A stretch of DNA of 6,088 bases from an uncultured Altererythrobacter sp. (lineage in GTDB: Bacteria > Pseudomonadota > Alphaproteobacteria > Sphingomonadales > Sphingomonadaceae): contig CAMPGP010000137.1 in the NCBI GenBank assembly GCA_946885545.1, positions 1 through 6,088 of the forward strand. Reading direction: 5' to 3'. Numbering within the stretch: the stretch's first letter is position 1; each line of letters starts with the position of its first letter. Shown piece by piece: positions 1 through 6,088 of the stretch. The position numbers and the translations under genes are program-made. Below the pieces are notes generated by a model, which saw nothing but the letters and a program-made list of their open reading frames with translations, did no database searches and was not told the DNA's origin.

Positions 1-157
1 ACTGGTGATCGGGCGCGACGCCGGTGCGGATCAGGCCGTAGGGCACCGGCAGCGTGTCGAAGATGTCCACCCGCACGTCGTCGCCCCAGTGCTTATGCGC
101 CGCTTCGGCGGTGTAGTAGCCCGCCGGGCCCGAGCCGATGATCGCAATGTGGCGCAT
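1..157 (-). CDS. Ferredoxin-NADP+ reductase, FprA/adrenodoxin-reductase type (5' part only)
   Basis: Only the first 52 codons are present; the gene continues past the left edge. The protein begins [20 protein letters not shown], a Rossmann FAD-binding beta-alpha-beta unit with GxGxxG/A at residues 8-13 (GSGPAG). It continues with an acidic strand end (VDIFD) and the segment [17 protein letters not shown], which is typical of the FprA/adrenodoxin reductase family rather than the plant-type FNR family. Such flavoenzymes exchange electrons between NADPH and ferredoxin in the cytoplasm. The ATG at 157-155 overlaps the phaZ stop by one base (TGATG). The nearest Shine-Dalgarno-like stretch, GGAGGAG at 175-181, lies 17 nt away, so translation probably depends on coupling to phaZ. 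Membership of the family is well supported; the electron partner and any role in PHA metabolism are unknown. Confidence 0.87.
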   Translation of the reverse strand, partial: MRHIAIIGSGPAGYYTAEAAHKHWGDDVRVDIFDTLPVPYGLIRTGVAPDHQ

Positions 158-999
158 CACGCGGCTTGCGCCATCTCCTCCGCTTCGGGCGCATCGAGGA
201 AGGCGCGGATCGCGGACACGCTCTGGTCCGCGTGGCTGAGCAGGAACAGGTGGCCGCCGCCTTCGAGCACGTGCAGCTCGCTGTTCGGGATCAGCGTGTC
301 GAGGATCTTGCCGTTGGCAAGCGGTACGATCTGGTCGTCGTCGCCCATCAGGATCAGTGTCGGCTTCTTCATGAATGGCAGCGCGGGCGCGCTGGTCCAG
401 CCGAGCATGGCGAGCAGCTGGTAGAGATAGCCGCGGCGGCTCGGCGGCTTGAGTCGCGCGATATGGCCGCCCGACGCCTCGCCCAGTGCGCCGCCGTAGA
501 GCGTGCGGAAGTGCTTTTCCATGAAGGCGGCGTCGACGTAGCGGCGCGGGTTCGCCATCTTGGACAGCGCACCGACGTTGCCGGGCACCATGATCATGCC
601 CGCGCTGGTGGCACAGAGCACCAGCCGCCGCGTGCGCTTCGGATGCTGGAGCGCGAAGTGCTGCGCCATCGCGCCGCCCCAGCTCACCCCCATGACGTCG
701 ACCTGCTCGAGCTTCAGCCGGTCGAGCAGGAGCGTGGTGGTCCAGGCCATCGTCGCGGTGTTGTAGGGCACCAGCGGATCGGGCGAACCGCCAACGCCGG
801 GCATGTCGAACATCACGAAGCCGCGATCGTCGAGCGCTTCGGCAAGCGGCGCGACCGCCTCGATATTGGCTCCGATGCCGTTGAAGAACAGCACCGGCAG
901 GTGCTCGCTTTCCATGTCGAGCCGCCAGCGTGCGACCCGCAGGGTGCGCCCGCCGACCGTCTCCAGCGACACTTCGGCGGTTTTCATCGGGTCGGTCAA
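157..999 (-). CDS. phaZ: Intracellular poly(3-hydroxyalkanoate) depolymerase PhaZ (alpha/beta hydrolase)
   Basis: This 280-residue alpha/beta hydrolase closely resembles the medium-chain-length PHA depolymerase of pseudomonads, which hydrolyses stored polyester on the granule to free 3-hydroxy acids. Visible landmarks are FFNGIGAN (38-45, oxyanion region), DMPGVGGS (65-72), the nucleophile elbow GVSWGG (104-109, Ser106), MVPG (137-140), MANPRRY (148-154), GDDDQIVP (219-226, with Asp222 the likely acid by the G-x-x-D pattern) and GGGHLFL (247-253, His250). There is no signal peptide, which fits an intracellular enzyme. Length is normal for the family. The start is a TTG at 999-997: AAGGA at 1011-1007 sits 7 nt before it, whereas the next in-frame ATG (987-985) would be 19 nt away. 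It lies 12 nt downstream of phaC, in the phaC-phaZ order of Pseudomonas, and overlaps the following reductase gene by 1 nt. A generic alpha/beta hydrolase is the alternative, but the motif series and neighbour make PhaZ the best call. Confidence 0.92.
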   Translation of the reverse strand: MTDPMKTAEVSLETVGGRTLRVARWRLDMESEHLPVLFFNGIGANIEAVAPLAEALDDRGFVMFDMPGVGGSPDPLVPYNTATMAWTTTLLLDRLKLEQVDVMGVSWGGAMAQHFALQHPKRTRRLVLCATSAGMIMVPGNVGALSKMANPRRYVDAAFMEKHFRTLYGGALGEASGGHIARLKPPSRRGYLYQLLAMLGWTSAPALPFMKKPTLILMGDDDQIVPLANGKILDTLIPNSELHVLEGGGHLFLLSHADQSVSAIRAFLDAPEAEEMAQAA

Positions 1000-1006
1000 A
1001 TGCGCA

Positions 1007-1011
1007 TCCTT
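1007..1011 (-). promoter_or_regulatory. Ribosome binding site deciding the TTG start of phaZ
   Basis: AAGGA lies in the 12-nt phaC-phaZ gap, 7 nt before TTG (999-997). It is too far (19 nt) from the in-frame ATG at 987. An out-of-frame ATG at 1007-1005 overlaps the last A of the site and gives only ATGCGCATTTGA, a three-codon dead end whose stop overlaps the TTG. Confidence 0.6.
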
Positions 1012-2709
1012 CTAGCGTTGTTCGGCGACGTAGAGCCCCGGCGCGGGATCGAGCGGCTTGAACTTGCGGTTGCCCACCGATTTCGGCGCCGCCTTCTTGG
1101 CACCCGAGCGGGCCTGCAGCCACTCCATCCAGAACGGCCACCAACTGCCAGCGACCTCCTCCGTTCCCTTGAGCCATTTGTCGGCGGTCGGGGGCAGGGC
1201 GGCCTTCGCATCCTTCTGCATGTAGTATTTCGCCTTCGGATTGCCCGGCGGATTGAGGATCGCCTGCATGTGGCCCGAGTGGCTGAGCACGTAAGTCACG
1301 TCGCCCGATCCGAACAATTGCGTGGAGCGATAGGTCGCCTTCCACGGAGTGATATGGTCGGTCACTCCGCCGAGGATGAACAGCGGCGCGTCGATCTTCG
1401 ACAGGTCGATCGCGTGGCCCGCCATCTCGACTTCGCCCCGCCTCGTGAAGGCGAGCGTTTCGAACAAGTGGAGGAAATCGCCCATCAGGCTGGCCGAGAG
1501 GTTGGTCGCGTCGGCATTCCAGAACAGGACATCGAACGCCGGTGGGTCCTCGCCGAGCAGGTAGTTGTTGATGACGTAGTTCCAGATCAGGTCGTTGGGC
1601 CGCAGCCACGCGAAGCCGCGCGCCAGATCGTCGCCCGCGATCACACCCTTCTTCGCTGCGCGCCGCTTGGCGAGCTGCATGCCGTTCTCGGTCATCAGCG
1701 AGCCGGCTTCGATGTCGTTCTGCTTGGGATGGAGCACGCAGACCATCAGCGTGAGCGCGCCGAGCAACTCGCTCCCGTCTGCCGCCAGCGCGCTCGCCAG
1801 CACCGCCGCGGTCTGCCCGCCCGAGCATCCGGCCGAGACGTTGACCGTGTCCGAGCCGGTGATCGCCGCCACCGCGTCAAGCGCTTCGCGGCACGAGGCG
1901 ATGTATTCGTCCATCCCCCAGTGCCCCTGGTCCTTCGCCGGGTTGCGCCACGAGATCACGAAGGTCTGGATGCCGTTGTCGAGCTGGTACTTCACCACCG
2001 ATTTGTCGGGCGACAAATCGTTGATGTACATCTTGTTTATTTGCGGCGGGATGGTCAGTTGCGGGACCGCGAAAACCTTCTCTGCAGTCGGCGCGTAGTG
2101 GATCAGCTCGAACATCTCGGTCCGCATCACGACCGAGCCCTTGCTGGTCGCGACGTTCTCGCCCAGCTTGAACGGTCGCTTGTCGACCTGGCTGACCATG
2201 CCCTTGTTGTGGACCATGTCCTGATAGGCGTTCTTCAGCCCCTTCACGAGGCTCAGGCCGCCGCTGTCGATCAGCCGCTTCTGCGCGGTCGGGTTGCCCG
2301 CCAGCGTGTTGGTCGGCGAGAGGCCGTCGATGATGATGTTGGAGATGAAATTGGCCCGGTCGCGCTCGATCTCGTCCAGTTCGAGCTCGGCCAGCCAGCT
2401 GCGCATGCCCTTCTGCACCGCGAGATAGTATTGCGCCCCTGCGCGGAAGAACGGGTTGTACTGCCAGGCCGGGTCCATGAAGCGCTTGTCGCGGGGATCG
2501 GGGGCGAGCTCGGACTTGCCCGCCATGATCTTCACCATGTCCTCGCCCATCGCCTGCGCGTGCTTCATCGTGCGCTGCGGATCGGAGGCGGTTTCACGCA
2601 GGAGCAGCGCGATGGCACCGACGAAATCCTCGCGCGCCAGCCCGATCAGCGGGCCGAGCGCCGTGGTCGACTGGGCCGCCTCGTTTTCGAGATTTCTCCC
2701 CCCTGCCAT
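1012..2709 (-). CDS. phaC: Class II polyhydroxyalkanoate synthase PhaC
   Basis: This 565-aa enzyme polymerises (R)-3-hydroxyacyl-CoA into PHA at the granule surface and releases CoA. Class II members prefer medium-chain-length (about C6-C14) substrates. Family landmarks, numbered from the ATG, are SQVDK (173-177), PPQINK (221-226), LSPDKS (232-237), SWRNP (253-257), ITGS just before the nucleophile elbow, catalytic Cys295 in SAGCSGG, Asp451 in GVTDHITPW, His480 in [16 protein letters not shown], and a C-terminal GSWWPFW...W block. These match the Pseudomonas class II enzymes closely in order and length, and the distance from C to D to H is the usual one. One oddity is that the residue two before Cys295 is Ala rather than the usual Gly (A-G-C-S-G-G against G-A-C-S-G-G). 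The ATG at 2709-2707 is chosen over the adjacent upstream TTG (2712-2710) because GGAGGA at 2719-2714 leaves a 4-nt spacer to the ATG and only 1 nt to the TTG. It is the first gene of the minus-strand operon. Confidence 0.95.
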   Translation of the reverse strand: MAGGRNLENEAAQSTTALGPLIGLAREDFVGAIALLLRETASDPQRTMKHAQAMGEDMVKIMAGKSELAPDPRDKRFMDPAWQYNPFFRAGAQYYLAVQKGMRSWLAELELDEIERDRANFISNIIIDGLSPTNTLAGNPTAQKRLIDSGGLSLVKGLKNAYQDMVHNKGMVSQVDKRPFKLGENVATSKGSVVMRTEMFELIHYAPTAEKVFAVPQLTIPPQINKMYINDLSPDKSVVKYQLDNGIQTFVISWRNPAKDQGHWGMDEYIASCREALDAVAAITGSDTVNVSAGCSGGQTAAVLASALAADGSELLGALTLMVCVLHPKQNDIEAGSLMTENGMQLAKRRAAKKGVIAGDDLARGFAWLRPNDLIWNYVINNYLLGEDPPAFDVLFWNADATNLSASLMGDFLHLFETLAFTRRGEVEMAGHAIDLSKIDAPLFILGGVTDHITPWKATYRSTQLFGSGDVTYVLSHSGHMQAILNPPGNPKAKYYMQKDAKAALPPTADKWLKGTEEVAGSWWPFWMEWLQARSGAKKAAPKSVGNRKFKPLDPAPGLYVAEQR

Positions 2710-2713
2710 CAAG

Positions 2714-2719
2714 TCCTCC
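2714..2719 (-). promoter_or_regulatory. Strong ribosome binding site of phaC
   Basis: GGAGGA lies 4 nt before ATG 2709-2707. It decides the start in favour of the ATG rather than the TTG one codon upstream. It is the strongest Shine-Dalgarno match in front of any gene in this window. Confidence 0.75.
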
Positions 2720-2761
2720 GTGGCAGCCTGTTCGTTAACGCGTCATGCCCGGCCTGAATCC

Positions 2762-2814
2762 CCTTGGCAAGGAGCCGTACGAAGGCGGAATTCGCGCGTA
2801 TTCGCAAGGCCTTG
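2762..2814. repeat. Two palindromes built on the same CAAGG half-site
   Basis: CCTTGGCAAGG (2762-2772, one-base centre) and CAAGGCCTTG (2805-2814, no spacer) are both perfect palindromes made from CCTTG and CAAGG, in opposite order, 32 nt apart in the divergent promoter region. They could be operator half-sites for a dimeric regulator, but each is short enough to occur by chance. No regulator gene lies next to them. Confidence 0.35.
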
Positions 2815-2817
2815 TCA

Positions 2818-2833
2818 TTAACCGTTTTTCAAT
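2818..2833 (+). promoter_or_regulatory. Possible CtrA binding site upstream of the c-di-GMP gene
   Basis: TTAACCGTTTTTCAAT matches the alphaproteobacterial CtrA box TTAA-N7-TTAAC at TTAA and at three of four bases of the second half (TCAA), and the first half extends to the full TTAACC. It ends 24 nt before the ATG at 2858. CtrA is known to control many motility and c-di-GMP genes in alphaproteobacteria. That this site is bound is inference from one near-match. Confidence 0.3.
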
Positions 2834-2857
2834 CGCGATCAGGCATTTGCGAAAGCT

Positions 2858-5584
2858 ATGGGCGGAGTGCCAGCGAAATCGGAATCTGGTCTGGATGAGA
2901 CCTTGCGGATGCGCTCGCCCACGCAAGGGCTTCCTGCATCCGTGCATGCAGTCCCCGCGGGGTCCGAGCCGAGCGTTCCGAATGATCGCCGGACCGATTC
3001 CGACCGCCGCGAAATCAAGCGCGCCAAAGTCTCCGTCGTCGCCAGCCGACCCGAGATAGTTCCTCCCACGTTCTTCTGGATGGCCGCGGCGATCGCGGCC
3101 GCGTTCGTCCTCTCGGGCGTGTTCACATTGTCGATACCTCCGGTCCTCGCGATCGTCAGCGCCATTGCGGCGGTGGGCTTCGCCGCTGCCGGCAAGCCGG
3201 CCAACGCATGGGGCGCACAGCGCGACCGGAGCCCGCAGGTCAGCACCGCGGTCGGGACCGGGCTTGTCCTGCTGTCGTCGGCTTTCTTCGGGCTTGGCTT
3301 CGCGGACTGGATGTACGCGGGCGCGCTCGACTGGCGCATCGGCATCGCCGTGCTGGTCACGATCAACATCCTCTTCGCCGCGCTGCTCAGCGGACGCGTG
3401 GGGCTGATCTTCGTCAGCAAGCTGGGCTGCTGGACGCCTGTGGCGGTCGTCGACGGATCGCTATACGCCTATTCGGGCCTCGTCACCGCGGCGATCGCCG
3501 GAGCGCTCGTCGCGTCCTACCAGGCGCAGTTCGAACGCGCGAAAGCGGAAGAGGACGAGGCGCAGACCCGCATCCGCGACCGCGCCCAGAGCATTCTCAA
3601 CGACTACGAGGAAACCGGCCAGGGCTGGTTCTGGGAAACCGATCGCCGGGGCAATCTCACTTACCTCTCGCGCTCGGTCGCGAGAGCATTGGGGCGCTCC
3701 GAGGACGAACTGGTCGGCCGGGCTTTCCCGCACCTGTTCGACCTCGGCGACGAGAACCGGGAGGGCGAGCGTACGCTCACCTTCCACCTCTCGGCGCGCT
3801 CCTCGTTCCAGGAACTGGCGGTCAAGGCCGCAGTGCCCGACGAGGAACGCTGGTGGTCGATCAACGGCCGCCCGGTTTATGACGGATTCCACAACTTCTG
3901 CGGCTTCCGCGGCTCGGGAACGGACCTGACCGAGAAGAAGCGCAGCGAGGAGAATGCAACGCGGCTGGCGCAGTACGATTCGCTGACCGGCCTCGCCAAC
4001 CGCTTCCAGATGTCGCAGTCGCTCGAGAAGATCCTCTCGAGCCCGCAGGAGCGCGAGCGCGAATGCGCAATCCTGCTGCTCGATCTCGATCGCTTCAAGC
4101 ACGTCAACGACACGCTCGGCCACCCCGCGGGCGACGCGCTGCTCAGGCAGGTGGCGCAGCGGCTGGAACGGACCGTCGCAAAGGCAGGCCGCGTGGGCCG
4201 CCTTGGGGGCGACGAGTTCGAGGTGATCGTGCCCGGCCACGCGGATCGCGAACACCTCGCGCACCTGGCGCGCGAGATCATCCACGCGCTCTCGCAACCC
4301 TACTCGATCGAGGGGCAGCGGGTGGTCATCGGATCGTCGATCGGCATCGCGCTCTCACCGGAGGACGGGGTCTCCAGCGAATCGCTGATCCGCAACGCCG
4401 ATCTCTCGCTCTATGCCGCCAAGGACGGTGGGCGCGGGCGCTATCACTTCTATTCGAACGAGCTCCACACCGCGGCGGAAGAGCGCAGTGCGCTCGAGCA
4501 GGACCTGCGCGATGCGATTGCCCATGGCGGGCTCGAGCTCTTCTACCAACCCGTCGTGCGGACCACGACCGAGCGCATTTCGGGGTTCGAGGCATTGCTG
4601 CGCTGGAACCACCCGAAGCGCGGCTGGCTCTCGCCCGACAAGTTCGTGCCCATCGCCGAGGATACCGGGCTGATCGCGGCGATCGGCGAATGGGCGATCC
4701 GAACCGCCTGCCACGCGCTCGCCAAATGGCCGGACGAGGTGCGCTGCGCGGTCAACGTCTCGCCGCTGCAGTTCGCCAACCCGCAGCTGCCGATCATCAT
4801 CACCAACGCAATCGCGCAGGCCGGGATCGATCCCTCGCGGCTCGAACTCGAGATTACCGAAAGCGTTTTCCTCAACGACGATGCCGACAACGACGCGATG
4901 TTCGCGGCGTTGAAGCGGATCGGCGTGCGCCTCGCGCTCGATGATTTCGGGACCGGCTATTCCTCGCTCGGCTATCTGAAAAAAGCGCCGTTCGACAAGA
5001 TCAAGATCGACCAGAGCTTCGTTCGCGGCGCGACCCAGCCGGGCAGCCGCAACGGCGCGATCATCGCCTCAATCACCAGCCTGGCGCAGGCGCTCGGGAT
5101 GGACGTGACCGCCGAGGGCGTGGAAACGCTCGACGAGCTCGACCTCGTCCGTTCGCACGGGTGCACGCATATCCAGGGCTACATCTATTCCAAGCCGCTC
5201 AACTCGGTCTCGGCCGACGACTGCGTGGGCAAGGGCCTCGGCATCGACGCGATCGGCCCGCGCGCAGCACGCGCGCCGCGCCGCACCATGCTGCGCAAGG
5301 TCGTGCTCGAGAACGACGGCCAGCACTATGCGGCCACGATCCGCAACGTCTCGGTCACCGGCGCGCTCGTCGAAGGGCTGTGGAACGTGCCGGAGGGCAC
5401 GCGCTTCCGCATCGCCTTCGCCGAAACCCAGATCGTCGCCGCGACCGCGCGCTGGTGCATCGACAATCGCATGGGCGTCCAGTTCGACGAGCAGCTCGAG
5501 TGCGAGCCCGACGGTTCGGCGAACCTCTCCCCCAGCGAGCACCGCTCGATCGTGAGCGGCGCGGCGCGGGCGGCAAACGGCTGA
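2858..5584 (+). CDS. Membrane-bound PAS-GGDEF-EAL-PilZ cyclic di-GMP signalling protein
   Basis: This 908-aa bifunctional c-di-GMP enzyme and receptor is predicted at the inner membrane. A basic, disordered-looking N-terminus (1-69) precedes about six hydrophobic segments (roughly 71-91, 93-111, 131-149, 160-178, 181-199, 203-221). A charged helical linker follows (222-249), then PAS (about 246-358). GGDEF (about 366-530) has DSLTGLANR, Asp409, Asn417, Asp426 and intact GGDEF at 450-454, so cyclase activity is plausible. The inhibitory RxxD site is absent (AKAG at 441-444). EAL (about 545-785) has E578-A-L, Asn633, Glu665, DDFGTG (695-700), Lys716, Glu753 and Gln773, so phosphodiesterase activity is also plausible. 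The C-terminal PilZ (about 805-880) carries RxxxR (Arg809, Arg813) and NxSxxG (830-835), the c-di-GMP-binding signature. The ATG at 2858 has no good ribosome site; GTG 2867 or ATG 2909 are alternatives. The gene diverges from phaC and precedes lepA by 104 nt. Net activity cannot be told from sequence. Confidence 0.95.
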   Translation: MGGVPAKSESGLDETLRMRSPTQGLPASVHAVPAGSEPSVPNDRRTDSDRREIKRAKVSVVASRPEIVPPTFFWMAAAIAAAFVLSGVFTLSIPPVLAIVSAIAAVGFAAAGKPANAWGAQRDRSPQVSTAVGTGLVLLSSAFFGLGFADWMYAGALDWRIGIAVLVTINILFAALLSGRVGLIFVSKLGCWTPVAVVDGSLYAYSGLVTAAIAGALVASYQAQFERAKAEEDEAQTRIRDRAQSILNDYEETGQGWFWETDRRGNLTYLSRSVARALGRSEDELVGRAFPHLFDLGDENREGERTLTFHLSARSSFQELAVKAAVPDEERWWSINGRPVYDGFHNFCGFRGSGTDLTEKKRSEENATRLAQYDSLTGLANRFQMSQSLEKILSSPQERERECAILLLDLDRFKHVNDTLGHPAGDALLRQVAQRLERTVAKAGRVGRLGGDEFEVIVPGHADREHLAHLAREIIHALSQPYSIEGQRVVIGSSIGIALSPEDGVSSESLIRNADLSLYAAKDGGRGRYHFYSNELHTAAEERSALEQDLRDAIAHGGLELFYQPVVRTTTERISGFEALLRWNHPKRGWLSPDKFVPIAEDTGLIAAIGEWAIRTACHALAKWPDEVRCAVNVSPLQFANPQLPIIITNAIAQAGIDPSRLELEITESVFLNDDADNDAMFAALKRIGVRLALDDFGTGYSSLGYLKKAPFDKIKIDQSFVRGATQPGSRNGAIIASITSLAQALGMDVTAEGVETLDELDLVRSHGCTHIQGYIYSKPLNSVSADDCVGKGLGIDAIGPRAARAPRRTMLRKVVLENDGQHYAATIRNVSVTGALVEGLWNVPEGTRFRIAFAETQIVAATARWCIDNRMGVQFDEQLECEPDGSANLSPSEHRSIVSGAARAANG

Positions 5585-5611
5585 CGCGGCCCGCGCGCGC
5601 GATTTGCGCTG

Positions 5612-5640
5612 CTGACAGTTCCACCCGCCGTCGCTAAGGG
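5612..5640 (+). promoter_or_regulatory. Weak candidate promoter for lepA
   Basis: CTGACA at 5612-5617 matches the -35 consensus TTGACA at five of six bases. The -10 partner is poor: TAAGGG at 17-nt spacing, or GCTAAG at a short 15-nt spacing. The position, in the 104-nt gap before lepA, is sensible. If it is used, the left arm of the inverted repeat at 5631-5638 would fall in the -10 region rather than in the transcript. Confidence 0.28.
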
Positions 5641-5682
5641 CGGGGCAAAGCGCCCATCGGCGCCCGCAATCCAGCTTAGCGA
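5631..5682. repeat. 8-bp inverted repeat in the lepA leader
   Basis: TCGCTAAG (5631-5638) and CTTAGCGA (5675-5682) are perfect reverse complements separated by 36 nt. The enclosed segment can itself fold, for example GGGC 5643-5646 with GCCC 5652-5655, and contains the palindrome GGCGCC (5659-5664). The right arm ends 6 nt before the lepA ATG and so covers the place where a ribosome site would be. No U-tract follows, so it is not a standard intrinsic terminator. It may be an RNA fold or a protein site. Confidence 0.45.
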
Positions 5683-5688
5683 AATGTG

Positions 5689-6088
<400 letters not shown>

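Larger units (their letters stand above)
2710..2857. promoter_or_regulatory. Divergent intergenic region between phaC and the c-di-GMP gene
   Basis: These 148 nt separate two genes that diverge, so promoters for both strands should lie here. No convincing -35/-10 pair was found. Toward phaC, TTGCCA followed after 17 nt by CATGAC is a weak candidate. Toward the c-di-GMP gene, TTGTCA (2812-2817) lacks a good -10 partner. The region also holds CGTTAACG (2733-2740), the palindromes CCTTGGCAAGG (2762-2772) and CAAGGCCTTG (2805-2814), and a CtrA-like box at 2818-2833. It contains no credible phasin or other small gene. Confidence 0.6.

Noticed and set aside
166..2757. Very long plus-strand open frame (863 codons) antisense to phaC and phaZ
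   Set aside because: It lies opposite two genes with clear catalytic motifs. Its translation is rich in Arg, His, Gln and Val, as expected from the complement of GC-rich codons, it has no recognisable motif, and it crosses gene boundaries on the other strand.
2743..2758. GTCATGCCCGGCCTGA as part of a dispersed intergenic palindromic repeat
   Set aside because: It resembles the left part of GC-rich repeats seen in some alphaproteobacteria, but no matching inverted arm or second copy is present in the window.
2735..2947. Small minus-strand open frame across the divergent gap as a possible phasin or regulator
   Set aside because: It is rich in Arg and Pro, overlaps the start of the c-di-GMP gene, has no ribosome site that stands out and lacks the helical Ala/Lys/Glu-rich composition of phasins.
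3461..4297. Minus-strand open frame (278 codons) inside the c-di-GMP gene
   Set aside because: It is antisense to the well-defined PAS and GGDEF domains and shows only low-complexity composition typical of a shadow frame.
5585..5625. GCGC-rich run after the c-di-GMP stop codon as an intrinsic terminator
   Set aside because: The only stem is 4 bp (GCGC 5597-5600 with 5606-5609) and no T-tract follows.

Overview
The window is GC-rich and densely coding. It most likely comes from an alphaproteobacterial chromosome, probably of the order Sphingomonadales (Erythrobacter/Sphingomonas-like). This is inferred from the style of the LepA N-terminus, the high GC content and the near absence of strong Shine-Dalgarno sites; no phylogeny was run.

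Layout. Positions 1-2709 are a minus-strand gene string read right to left: phaC (class II polyhydroxyalkanoate synthase, 2709 to 1012), phaZ (intracellular PHA depolymerase, 999 to 157) and the first 52 codons of an FprA/adrenodoxin-reductase-type ferredoxin-NADP+ reductase (157 to the left edge). The gaps are 12 nt and a 1-nt stop/start overlap (TGATG), so the three are probably one transcription unit. A 148-nt divergent intergenic region (2710-2857) carries short palindromes and a near-match to a CtrA box. On the plus strand a 908-aa membrane protein follows (2858-5584), with a six-helix membrane region, then PAS, GGDEF, EAL and C-terminal PilZ domains. A 104-nt gap with an 8-bp inverted repeat leads to the 5' part of lepA (elongation factor 4), which runs off the right edge.

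How they work together. PhaC polymerises (R)-3-hydroxyacyl-CoA into storage polyester and PhaZ releases the monomers, so the first two genes form a storage and mobilisation pair of the pseudomonad type. The co-transcribed reductase moves electrons between NADPH and ferredoxin; its link to PHA is inferred only from position. The divergent gene encodes a protein with the motifs to make, break down and bind cyclic di-GMP. LepA is a housekeeping translation GTPase that helps place the window taxonomically.

Most interesting points: the full set of c-di-GMP synthesis, hydrolysis and receptor motifs in one membrane protein that lacks the usual GGDEF inhibitory site; a class II PHA synthase whose nucleophile box reads A-G-C-S-G-G instead of the usual G-A-C-S-G-G; a redox gene coupled to phaZ; and a possible folded leader in front of lepA. 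I see no mobile element, CRISPR array, tRNA or rRNA.
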